Shown: piece after piece, positions 52,806 through 64,000 of the stretch
Layout of the letters: every line of letters starts with the position of its first letter
How positions within the stretch are numbered: position 1 is the stretch's first letter
Assembly: GCA_021209875.1 (NCBI GenBank)
Contig: JAGYVD010000007.1
Coordinates: forward strand, 2,666,001 to 2,730,000
Source: Rosellinia necatrix
Taxonomy: Eukaryota; Ascomycota; Sordariomycetes; Xylariales; Xylariaceae
Direction: 5' to 3'
Length of the DNA stretch: 64,000 nt
Notes under the pieces: model-generated
Told to the model about the DNA's origin: nothing
Seen by the model: only the letters and a program-made list of their open reading frames with translations
Databases searched by the model: none
Made by a program: the position numbers and the translations under genes

Positions 52806-55061
52806 TATATATATATTATACAAAAGCTTAAAAAACAACTGTTTAAATAAATATTTTAATATAAATTATTAAAACTAATATATAGTAAATTTAATATTAA
52901 TTAGCTGTTAAATTAATATAAACATTATAACCATTAAAACATAATAAAACTTATTTATGCAGGCTTAAACGTCTGCTTATTATAATTATATTACGTGAAA
53001 TGTTTATAAAACATTTTAACGCGCTAAAAATAAAAATCTGCAGTAAATTTATAATAAATTTCATATTAATTATAAAGCTTTATTATATAAAGCTTTTAAT
53101 AAAGTTTAAAATTAAAGTTTGAAATGAAAAAAGGTTAAAAAAGCTGCGGCAGCAAAAGCTTTTAATAATCATAATAATAATAATCATAATAATAATACTA
53201 ATAATAATAATATAAACAATAATAAAAATAATAAAAGTTGTGGTAAAAAAATGCAAATTTATTTAAAAAAGTGTTTTTTAAAATATTTTAACGTTAAAAG
53301 GTGTTAATAAATAAATTAACTATAAATTAAGCTTAAATTTAATAGGTAATATTTTAAACGTTAAATAAAAATATATAATATAAAATATATTTAAATAGTT
53401 TAATTGTTTTACGTTTCATTATAAACTTAATATAAATTTAACATATAATAATATATATTTTTGTATTTAATAATTTTAAGCAAATTAATTATAAATTTAT
53501 TATATATCTAATTAAATATACTGCTGCTAGATTTGATTAAAATTAAAAGCAAATTTATAATAAATTTAATATTTATGCCAGATATATTTATTTATTTATT
53601 AATAAAAACAAATTTAACCTAAATTTTATATTACATCAGCTTTTAAAACAAAACAACAAATATATTTAAAGTTTAGTTTTTTTATTAATTATTTAACCTA
53701 CCGCATCAAATATAGCTAAGGTTTAGTTTTTTATTAGCTTTTATAATATAAAATAGTTTAAACTTATATTAAATATGAAACGTTTATTAGCTTTTAATAT
53801 TTTAATTAAAAATGTTTTATAATAATATTTTATTATGTTTAATATTTAAGAGTTTAAAAGTTTTATATTATTTTTATTTATATTTATATTATATATATAC
53901 TAAACAGCGTTTTATTTAAAACTATGACTCAAATATATATTATAGTTAATTTTTAAAAGTAATAAATAGTATTATAAAATCTCAAATGTTTTAATTTTTA
54001 AAACAATATTATATATAAAATAAACAAATATCAATAAATCGTATATATAGATCAAAATAATAGTTTATTTTAAAAAAGTTTATTACGTAAATAATTAAAC
54101 ACAATAAGCTGTTTATAACGTTTATTATTACATTTATTTTAAAACGTTTTTTATTTATTTTTATTCTACGTAATAATATTTAAAAATAGTTTTTATTTAT
54201 TAAAAATTAAATTAATAATTTTAATAAGCTTAAAACAGCTTTTTCATAAAGCTTTTATAAGTTAGATTTATTATATATAATTTTATTTTGCTATAAAAAG
54301 CTGTGCTAAACTATTATAAAAGCTGTATTAACTACTAGTTTATTATATAAGTTTTTATTTATTATAGCTTTATTTAATATTAGTTTAATTAAAAGTTGTT
54401 TTAAAATTAAAGCTTTAATAAAATTATTCTTTGTATAAAAAAGAAAATATGCTGCTTTTTATATTAAACGTTTAATATGTAAATATTTAAAAAACTTACG
54501 TGTTTAAAAATAAGTTAGTATAAACTAAACATAATATAAATATATATTTATTTAAAATTAAACTTTAAATAAGCTATTATAAAAAGCTAAATATATAGCT
54601 ATATATATATAAAATAAAAGTTTAAATTAATATAAGCTAAGCTGGCCTGTTTTAATAAAAGCATTATTTTTTATATAAGTTTATTATTATATTATATATT
54701 TTTCAAGTTAAATTTATTAAGCCTATATATAATAAACAAATATAATTATTTTTAAAATAAAATAAATTATTGTTTTAGATTTTATTTAAAAAACGCAAAG
54801 TTAAGTTATTTTTAATAAAAACTGCTAATGAAAACATAAGTTAGTAATTATTATAACTTTAGCCTAAAATAAAACATCGGCTAAAATATTATTTTATAAT
54901 ATAATCTGTTTAATTTAAAAAACAGATATTGTTTTATGCCGCTAAAACAAATATTTCACTGTGTAAATATAAGAATAAAAGGTTTTTTATAAATATATTA
55001 ATTAAACCAGCTTATATAGTTCTATTATTTATATTAATAACTATAATATTAAACGTTTAAT
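52806..55061. other. Unassigned AT-rich DNA with an AAT/CAT microsatellite
   Basis: About 2.3 kb without ORF. At 53163-53235 a degenerate trinucleotide tract of AAT with occasional CAT units is present. Several patches keep GC words (about 53700, CTACCGCATC; about 54945, GCCGCTAAAAC), but no repeat partner was recognised. Confidence 0.45.
53163..53235. repeat. (AAT)n microsatellite with CAT interruptions
   Basis: Successive AATAATCATAATAATAAT-type units cover about 70 bp. It is a simple repeat in non-coding DNA. Confidence 0.88.
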
Positions 55062-55066
55062 ATATA

Positions 55067-55250
55067 TAACACAGTCTGGAAGAGGGGGGCTCCTTATCTA
55101 ACTAGCACAGCTAGCTAGATAAAAATTATGTAAATTAGATAAAGTACTAGCTTAAGGCTTCTAGTCCTTGCAGGACCAGAAGCTTTTTTTTTTTAATTCT
55201 ATATTAGACTTTTACAGACTTAACTATATTATTTTTAATAAATTATATTA
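55067..55250. repeat. Left LTR of V
   Basis: It begins TAACACAGTCTGGAAGAGGG with a preserved left half (GGCTCCTTATCTAACTAGC). The right end is decayed to AAATTATATTA where the right LTR has AAACTATACTA. It contains a perfect-arm hairpin followed by a T-run. Confidence 0.82.
55157..55194. other. Hairpin plus T-run in V LTR
   Basis: GCTTCT-A-GTCCT pairs with AGGAC-C-AGAAGC across a TGC loop (55157-55183), followed by eleven Ts (55184-55194). It has the shape of an intrinsic terminator, but in a eukaryotic LTR it may instead mark RNA 3'-end formation or be structural. In the right LTR the left arm has lost two pairs through C-to-T changes. Confidence 0.6.
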
Positions 55251-55291
55251 AATAATGTAGTAAATTTTATAATTATACAACTTTATACTTT

Positions 55292-55538
55292 AGTGACGGA
55301 TAACTGGTTGGCCAATCGGGCATGTGGTACGGACCAGTATCCGTACACCTGTTGCCAACTGGGGCGCACAGACCAGCTGTAGCGCACAGACTGGACCCAC
55401 CCCACACACCTGCACTTAGCCAGAATTCTAGTGGGCTAATTCCTCCCACTTACTCTTTCCTTTTTCATCTGTAGATTTTTCGTACAATACATCACTTATT
55501 GCTGAAGCCTTGACTTCTTATTTGTGACTGGGGCAACA
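55292..55538 (+). repeat. Solo LTR of the A family, nearly undecayed
   Basis: This 247-bp sequence from AGTGACGGATAACTGG to GACTGGGGCAACA aligns over its whole length with both LTRs of A (13148 and 19467). Perfect ACTTT duplications flank it (55287-55291 and 55539-55543), which independently fixes the LTR ends. It retains almost all the G/C lost in the two A copies (GGCCAATCGGGCATGTGG, CAACTGGGGCGCACAG) and sits in strongly decayed V DNA. No interior sequence adjoins it. Confidence 0.93.
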
Positions 55539-55543
55539 ACTTT

Positions 55544-58500
55544 AGTTTATTTTTTTTGTGTCGGTAAATAAAACACGATTAGTTTTTTAATGTTTATATA
55601 TATTTAATTTTTAATATAACTTTTTTTTATATTTTAAACAGCGTTGTTTATTAAAAAAAGCAGAACTATTAGCTTTTAAGCTTAGCTGTTATTAGGAAAA
55701 TTTATTAATATTTATTAATTTATAGATTTAATGAATTAATTAATTTAATATATTCAGTGTTAATTTATCGATTATTTTATTTTTGCTAATATAAAAATAA
55801 AAAATATTATAACAGCAGTTAAATTTAATTTTATATTATATTTTAAATCGTTTAAATTATTAGTTGTTTATATATTATTATATTTAGCTATTAATATATT
55901 AAAATAATCTGTTATTTTTTAAACTTTAATTATTTTAATATTAAATGGTTAATAATAATAATATTATAATTAATTGTTTTTTAAACTTTAATTAACATCA
56001 CATTTAAATAATAATAATTATATATTTTAAATATAATTATTATTAGTTTTATTTTTAAAAAAATTATATTAAGTTTTTTAACGAGCATGCAGGTTTTTAA
56101 TCCTATTTAATTATATTTTTTATTTTGTTTTTATTATTATAATTTAATTTTATTTTAAAATATATATATAAATATAAATACATAAAACAATTAATAATAT
56201 TTGTTAATTTAATTATAAAATAATTTGTATATATTTATTTTAATACTAATGTATTTAATAATTACTAATGTGTTAAATCGTAAAACTAACTTAAAATTTT
56301 TAACATTTAAAAACTTTAAAATAGTTTTAATAATTAAAATTTAATTTTAAAGCTTATAACAGCAGAAAAAATCTTTAGCTTTAATATAATTTAATTTAAG
56401 CTGTTAATTTTAAAAATAATATAAAAAACATTATTTTTAGCTAGTAAAACTTAAGTTTATTAAGCTAGCATTTTTTAATTTATATAAAAATTAAAAACTA
56501 AAACTATAAATATTAAATATTTTATATTATAAAAAAAATATGGTTTATAATAAATTTAATAATAAGTTTAAATTAAATAATAATAAAAATTAAAAGTTTA
56601 TAATTTAAATTTAATTAAAAATAATATAAAATTAATAAAAATTTAATAAAAACTTTAAAATTATTGTTTAATTTAAAACTAAAAAATAATATTTAATAAT
56701 TATAACTATTTTTTAATTTTTATAAAAAAAATAAATAGTTTTAAAAACTATATTATTAAAAATATAAATAAACTATTATAATAATAATAATTTAAATTAT
56801 AATATTAAAAATTAAAATTTAAATTAAATAAACAAGCTTTAAAATTGTTTATTTTAGCTATAAACTTTTATAAAATTAATATAATAAACTAAAAAATAAT
56901 ATAATTAAAATAAAAAATATACTTAAAATCTTAAAAGAGCAAAAATAATTAATTAATTAATATAATAATTAAAAATACTAAAATGCTAGCTAATATAAAA
57001 ACTTTAGTTATTAAAATATTTTATTATACTTTTAATTAGTTATTTAAAGCTATATTAAACATAATTAAATATACAGCAGTATTATTTGTTTTATTTTAAT
57101 ATTTTAGTTATTAATACCTGACCGCAGCTTTATTAATATTAAAATTATTATATAAATCGTTTATTTTAATATTTTTAATAAAACTAGCATAAGTTTTAAT
57201 AACAGCCATTATATTTAGTATTTTAATAATCAGTTTTAAAATATAAACTATATATTTATTAATAAAAGCTTCATTTATAAAAATAATATAATGCTATATA
57301 AAGTTTTTATTTTATATTAATTTAAATATATATTTATAACATTTTTGCTATAATATTTTTAAAATTATAATATTTAATAAATAATAAAAACTTATTAAAA
57401 CTATTTTTATTAAACAATAATTTTAGCTATTTAAATAGCTTAAATATAAATAATAAAAAAGCAGTAATAAAAAACTTTTAAAACAACTTTTTATTAAAAA
57501 GTCACAGTAAAAAAATAATTATAAATATAATCAAAAAAATAAAAATAAAAATATCAAACGTTTAACAGCTTTATTTTTTATTATACAATAATTATATAAA
57601 ACAAGCTAATATGAGCTAATTTAACTTTAATAAAAAAAGAATATAATAAAATAATAGCTAATAAAAATAAGTGTATTTTTATTAATATATTTTGTTTTAT
57701 AAAAAATCAATTTATTTTTTAAAAATTTAAAAATAGTAAAGCAAAATATTTAAGAAATTTTAATTATATTTTAAATATTATTAAAAAACCAGCAGTTTTA
57801 TAATAAAATAATAAAGTAATTATTAATTAATAATTTAAGCTTAAAATATAAAGATTAAACGTTATTTTAAATAAAATAACTATTTGTTTTAATATATAAC
57901 CTGCTGTAATAATAAAACGTTTTATTTAAACTAAATTATTATTAAAAATATTATATAATAAAATACAGCTTTTATTACGTTTATATAAAAAACTAAAATA
58001 TAGTAAAACTATAAAGATTTTAAACGTTAATAATAAAAATTAATATAATATTATAATTATAATATAAACTAGCATAAATTTCAAAATTAAATAATATTTA
58101 CTAACGTTTAATACAAAAATATTTTAATTAAATATATAATTTAAATTATTAAAGCAAAGCTTTTTTTAATAATAATAACAAAAATAAATATTTATAAGTT
58201 AAAAAAATAATTAAAATTATAATAAAATGTTTAATAATTAAAGAAATAAGGGTTAAAAAACGCAGATTAAAATAAAAACAAAAAAACAATATAATAAAAA
58301 CAAAAAAAAAAGCCGTAAGCTTAAAGAAAAAAAAATAATAATAATAAAATAAATAGCTAAAATAAACGCAAAAATAAATACGATTAATATTAAGAAAAAC
58401 GCGCTAATACAGCTAAGTTAGATTTATTTATATTAAACATAATATTATTTTATATTTTATTTAATTTTAAATTAAACAATAATAAAACGTTTATTATAAT

Positions 58501-61500
58501 TAATTAAAGCTAATTATATAAATATTACGATTAAATATTTAATTTAATATATAATTAAAGTTAATATATTATATATTATATTAAATATTTAGCTAAATAT
58601 ATTTAAAACATGTTATTTTTAATAAAATATATTTATAAACCTTATAATATTTTGTTTATATTATATAATATTTTATTTTAATATTTATATAAATATAATT
58701 GTTTTAATATTATATTAAAAATTTTATAAAATTATTATTTCTTTAAAGAAATTAATTAAAAATACCGACATAAATAAAATTAAATATTCTAAACTAAATA
58801 AAAATTAATTATATTATTTATTTAAAAACAGTTAATAAAATATATAATTTTAAAAAACAAAAGCAAACAATAATGATTTTTATGTTTTAAAATTATTATT
58901 TAAAATCTATTAATAATAAAATATTATTATAAGCTTAAATATAAGCTGTATTTATTTAATAAGAATAAAGCAATTATTAAATAAATTTAAACATATTTTT
59001 AAAAATAAACAGGCCAGATTTAAAAAATAAAAATAATTAAATTAAATATAAATAAAAGTTATATTAAAATTTTATTTATTAAATAATAATAATTATAAAT
59101 TTTTATAATTATTAAAATTTATTAATACAGCGTAAATTACAAAAAAAAAAATTTAAAATATTATTAAAAACAACTTTTACATATTAATAAAATATTAATT
59201 AATTATAATTTAAATATAGTTATTTTTATAAATATTAAAAGTTTTAAAGCATTTTTTAAATATTTTTAAAAAACTTATATGTTTATAAAATAATTTTAAT
59301 ATAAAAGTTATTTTAGCGCTTAAAGTATTAATGCTAATATTAGCTAAATATAAACTATTATTAACAAATAAAAATTTTGTATTTAAACTATTATAAAAAA
59401 TAATATAAAAGCTTTAATTAAATTTATAATTTTTATAAAAGTAATAATAGCTAATTTATATTATAAAACAAAAGCTATTTTTAAAAATATTTAAATAAAT
59501 ATAATTTAAAAACAATTATATTAAAAAAAATTTAAAACATATAAAAAAATTTTAAAACTTATAATAATAGCTGCAAGCTTAATAGCAGCAAAAGCTATTA
59601 ATATAATTAATTTATTATTATTAAATATTAACTTATTATTTAATATATTTTATAATATTATATTAATTATTAATTTTAATATTTTTATATTTTAAAATAA
59701 AATATATATTTTTAATAAGGTTAAATGATTAAATATATATTTATTAGCAGACTTTATATTAATAATTTTTTTATAACAGCTATTATTATTAATATATATT
59801 AAAATTATAATATAACTTAATATTTAAATTTAATTATAATAAAATTAGCATATTTATTAAAATAATTAACATGTTAAAACAACATGGAATTTTTTGCAAA
59901 GTTTTTGTTCTAACAAAGTTTTTATATAGCAAATATAATAAATAAAATTAATATAATTAACATATTTATAGCAAAAGCTAATAAGTAGCTGGACAAAGCT
60001 TTAAAGCTTAAAAATTAAAAAATTTTATTATTATTAAATATAAAAAGCTTAACAAAAAACAAAGTTAAAGCTTCCAATAAATAATTTATTTATATAAAAA
60101 AGTATTATAGCCTTAAAAATCTTTAAATTATTAAAAAAATCTTTAATATTTAAAAACTAAAATATTATTAATGTATTAAAAAAAGAAAAATTCTTTTTAA
60201 TAAATAATTAATAATAAATAAAACTATATTTTTAATTATATTTTTTAATATATATAATTAAAAACAGTTAATATAATATTTAATAAACTTTATAAGCAAA
60301 ATAAAATAAAATAAATTAATAGTTTTTTTATTTATATATTTAACTTTATTATATAATGTATATATAAAAGAAAATTTTATTTATATTTAATAGTTAATTT
60401 AAAAGTTTTAAATAAAATTATTATTTTAAACAACTATTTATTAATGTTATAATTTATAGTTATTATATTAATTAAAAAATATATTTAATTATAATAAATA
60501 TAACTATATTTTCTTATTAATTTATAGTTTATTTTAATTATTAAAATTAATTTATAATAATAAGTTTTTAAAAATTAAAATAATTAATAATAGCTTTAAT
60601 AAAATTTTATAATATGTTTATATATATTTAATCTTTTATAAATAAATTGTTTTATTTTTATAAATATTATTATAAAACTTTTATTGATAATATTATTATT
60701 TTTTAAATATTAAAACAGATTATTTAATTTATTTATATAATATTTTTATATTATTTTATAAAAAAGTTTTTTATTTTTAACAAAAGCTTTTATTATATAT
60801 TTATTTATAAAATTATTAAGCGTTTAAATACACGCTTTAAATATATTAATAATAGAAAACAACTAGCAGTATTTAAAACCTTTAAGTTTTTAAATTCATT
60901 AAAAGTTTTAAAACAATATTTAAAAATATCAAATTTTTTATATATTATGGCTATATTATATTAAAATTATAGAACTTTTATAAAAAATAAAATAAAGTTA
61001 TTTAACAAAAATATATGATAAAATAATATAAAATTAATAATTATAACCAGCGTTAAATATATTATTTGTTTATATATTTTAAACTAATTATAGCTAAAAT
61101 AAAATTTTTTAAAACTTTTAAAACTTCATCTATTTATATATTATCTTTTATTATTATAATTTTATAAAAATATTATATATATAAATAAATAGCTTATTAA
61201 AAAAAGCTTTAAAATAATATAGTTTTATATTAAAAATAAATATATATAAAAACTAAAATTAATAATTTTACATATATAAATATTATTAATAATATTTTTA
61301 AGTTATTATATATTATAATTAAAAATAAAATATAAACTTTTAAACTAAAAATAATTTATATAGTTTAAGTTTATTAATGCTTATAAATTATAATTAAAGC
61401 TTTAATAAATTTAGTAGTTTTTTATTAATTATTTAATAATTAAAAATATATTAAACTAAATTAAACTTACTAAGAAGTTTATTAATTAAATAAATAAACG

Positions 61501-63309
61501 TTTAATTAACACGTTTATATATTTATTATAATATAAACTATAAATATATTATATATTAAGCAGATGAAACTTTATTTTAAATATATTTAATGCATTAAAA
61601 ATATTATTAATTTAATAAATATTAAAAAAAAATAGTTTAAATAAATAAAAACTCATATTAAACAACATATAAATAATATATTTAAAACTAATAATAAAAA
61701 ATAATAAAAGCTGAAATTATAAAAACTATATTAAAATTATAAATTTTAAAAGTTCTAAAAATAATTTATAAAAATAATAAAAACGTTGTAAATTTTTTCA
61801 AGCTTAAATATCTTTTAATAATTATAAATAATTTACTATATAACGTTAACAAAAAAATAAATATTAATTATATATATTTAAAAATAAATAGCTAAGGTTT
61901 TAATAATAATATATAATAATAAATATTATTTTAGGGAACAATATATAATAAAAAACTAGAACTTTATATAATTAAATTAAAAACTTATAAAATAAAAACA
62001 TGGTTTAATTATTATAATAAATATAAATTATATAATATTAACAAAACAAAACTATATAATAATTATTAACTTCTTTAATTAAAAAATATTAACCTAATAA
62101 AAATAATTATAATAAATTTTATGACAAGTTTATTTAAAATGTTATTTTTCATTATATTATAGCAATTAAAAAGTTTAATTATTATAATATATTAATAATA
62201 ATAATATATATTATATTAAAACGTTTATAATTTATATTTAATAATAAAAATATTCTGTTAAAAATTAACCAAAAATATTAGCTAAGCAATTTTATTATTT
62301 AATTAAAATATATTAAGCGGTCTTATTTTTTATTAAAATTATAAATTTATTTTTAAATTTTAAATAAAGTTTTAAAAGTTATAAAAATAAAACTTTTAAT
62401 AAATGTTTTTATTATTTATAAAACAATAAATTATTTAAACAAAAGATTAAATAATAAAAGTTATTATTTAATACTATATATATATATATTTAAACTATAA
62501 ATAAATAAATATGTTGTTATTTTTATAATAAAATTTAAATAAAACATATTTAAAATTTATTAAATTATTAGCTTATAAACAGTTTTTAAATTTTAATTAT
62601 TTAAACTAAATAAAATTTTTATTAATATAAAAATAAATATAATTATTAAAAATATTTAGGTTATATAAAAGATTTTTATAAAAATATAAAATTAGCTATA
62701 AATTTTATAGCAGTATATATAAAATAATATTATAATAATAAATATAAATTAATAAAGTTTAATATAAAAATAAAATACATTTAAAACTTTATATAAAATA
62801 TTATTGCTTTAAAAGCTGTTTAAAAATATTTTTAATAACGCGTATAATTATAACAAATTAAAAAAAATTAATAAATTAGCTTATAAATTAAAATTATTCA
62901 AAATTTTTAATATTTATTTTATTATTTTAATTATATTTTGATTACTTAAAAACATAAGCAAAAATCTTTTTATTAAAAATATTAATATTAGGCCTAAGAT
63001 TTAAAAAACTAAAACTTAAAAAAAAAAAAGAATTTATTTAAAATTAAAATAAGTTTAAAGCATTAAATAAACTATGCTAAAAACAGATTTAATTATTTTA
63101 TTAAATAAAAGAAATATAGCTATAAAAATAATTAATAAAAATCGGAGTAGTAACTATATAATATTAAAACACTAATTAAAAAATATTAAAATTAAAAAAA
63201 AATAAACTTTAGCTAAAAAAATTACAAAAAAACTATAGCTAATTTTATAAACAATAAAAAAAAATTATAGTTATTAAAAATAATGACGTTTTATTATAGC
63301 TTTAATTTT
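55544..63309. other. Interior of V
   Basis: About 7.8 kb of the most AT-rich DNA in the window. No ORF above the low-complexity background, no GC island and no internal LTR edge was seen. Scattered AGCT and TAACAGC words are the only G/C. It is attributed to V because it lies between the V LTRs; unrecognised older insertions are possible. Confidence 0.6.
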
Positions 63310-63491
63310 TAATATAATTAAAAAAAAAAGGTTTTATTTAGTTAGCGCAGCTAGCTAAATAAAAATTATATAGATTAAATAAAATACTAGCCTAAAGATT
63401 CTAGTTTTTACAGGACCAGAAGCCCTTCTTTTTTTAATTTTATATCATATTTTTACAGGCTCAACTATACTACCCCTAGTAAACTATACTA
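63310..63491. repeat. Right LTR of V
   Basis: The left (inner) end is decayed (TAATATAATTAAAAAAAAAA). The right (outer) end is preserved (CAGGCTCAACTATACTACCC, CTAGTAAACTATACTA). It is 182 bp, with one small gap relative to the left copy. Confidence 0.82.
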
Positions 63492-63496
63492 ATATA

Positions 63497-64000
63497 TACT
63501 AATATTAAACACGATTTAAATTGCTACAATTTTAAAAATATTAATATTTTATAATATTTTATTTTTAAAGCATAAATAATTATAAGCTTAGTTTTTAAAA
63601 ATAAATAGCATTATATATTAATTATAAATGTTTATTTTTATTTTATATAAAAATTTATTAAGCTTTAATTTTAAAACGTTTATAAATAAATAATAAATTA
63701 AACGGTTGTTTATGTTTAATATAAATATTTTGTTAAAGTTTTTAAAGCGTTAAATTATTAAATAAAGTTTTATACTATATATTTAAATAATAATTAAAAC
63801 AGCTATAAGTTAAATTTAAATAGCAATGCTTATATATTATAAAAAAAGCTCTGCTGATTAAAATTATTATAATATAAAAGTTTAAATAAGTTGCAACTTT
63901 TTAGTTTTTTTAAAATATTTATAGTTTTAATATTACTTTAAATATAATTTTTGTTTTTTTTATTAGCAAGCTATACTTATATTAAAACTATATTAATTTT
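63497..64000. other. Unassigned AT-rich DNA at window end
   Basis: About 500 bp beyond V without ORF, microsatellite or recognised repeat. Before V inserted it was continuous with the DNA ending at 55061. Confidence 0.45.

Larger units (their letters stand above)
55067..63491. mobile_element. V: decayed LTR retrotransposon, about 8.2 kb plus a solo LTR insertion
   Basis: Direct repeats of 184 and 182 bp (55067-55250 and 63310-63491) bound the element, with ATATA on both outer sides (55062-55066 and 63492-63496). Because the surroundings are AT-rich, the duplication alone is weak. The LTR alignment (both contain CAGCTAGCTA and TAAAAATTAT, then CAGGACCAGAAGC) is strong. The interior of 8 kb is stop-filled, and a solo A-family LTR lies 41 bp inside the left LTR. 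Neither orientation nor superfamily can be read. Confidence 0.8.

Noticed and set aside
55062..55066. ATATA duplication as stand-alone proof of V
   Set aside because: In DNA this AT-rich a 5-bp ATATA match is expected by chance. V is supported by its LTR alignment, and the duplication is only consistent with it.
1..64000. Mitochondrial genome or naturally AT-rich protist or gut-fungus genome
   Set aside because: No mitochondrial genes, rRNA or tRNA, and no coding sequence at all. LTR elements with target duplications and CpA-to-TpA differences between copies point to RIP in an ascomycete nuclear genome, although the species cannot be named.

Overview
The window is a gene-free, extremely AT-rich block (by eye well over 80% A+T) made of stacked, decayed LTR retrotransposons. 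The best reading is a repeat-induced point mutation (RIP)-affected heterochromatic or AT-isochore region of a filamentous ascomycete. The basis is direct. Where a better preserved repeat copy aligns with a decayed one, the differences are overwhelmingly C-to-T at CpA and, on the other strand, G-to-A at TpG. No open reading frame exceeds about 80 codons in 64 kb, and the few short ones are low-complexity (poly-Phe/Ile/Leu/Tyr/Asn or microsatellite-encoded). I see no supportable CDS, rRNA, tRNA or CRISPR.

Seven elements have paired LTRs, and at six of them both target-site duplications (TSDs) are readable. I label them W, A, X, Y, Z and V. Layout: 1-6763, Y1 (7.4-kb family, left end outside the window) with its LTR; 6764-11109, a 5'-deleted second Y unit sharing that LTR, split by Z (7084-9753, TSD AACAG); 11115-11319, a solo LTR of a divergent Y-like subfamily (TSD AAAAT); 11966-40619, a solo Y LTR (TSD ATAAA) split by W (12146-40592). 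W is only about 6 kb of its own DNA but is swollen to 28.4 kb by insertion of A (13148-19710, TSD CTAAT), repeat B1 (about 21755-22665), Y3 (23014-30429, TSD AATAA/AATAG) and X1 (32110-39616, TSD ACAAC). X2 (41102-48621, TSD GTAGC) lies just outside W, inverted relative to X1. Then come unassigned AT-rich DNA with a local direct repeat (50.9-51.4 kb), repeat B2 (about 51892-52805), and V (55067-63491, TSD ATATA), whose 5' end carries a well preserved solo LTR of the A family (55292-55538, TSD ACTTT).

The most striking signal is a position effect on mutation. In every LTR pair the outer part of each LTR (left part of the left copy, right part of the right copy) keeps its G/C, while the inner part is converted to A/T. 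LTRs are identical at insertion, so this mirror-image decay cannot come from sequence content. It implies that mutation strength falls off towards the ends of each element. As a result the scattered GC islands in the window mark element edges.

Superfamily assignments (W Ty3/gypsy-like from an LTR starting TGTCACGACC; X Ty1/copia-like from TGTTAGAAC) are inferences from LTR termini only, because no coding domain is readable. Strand calls for Y, Z, V and B are labelling conventions unless a polypurine tract is cited.
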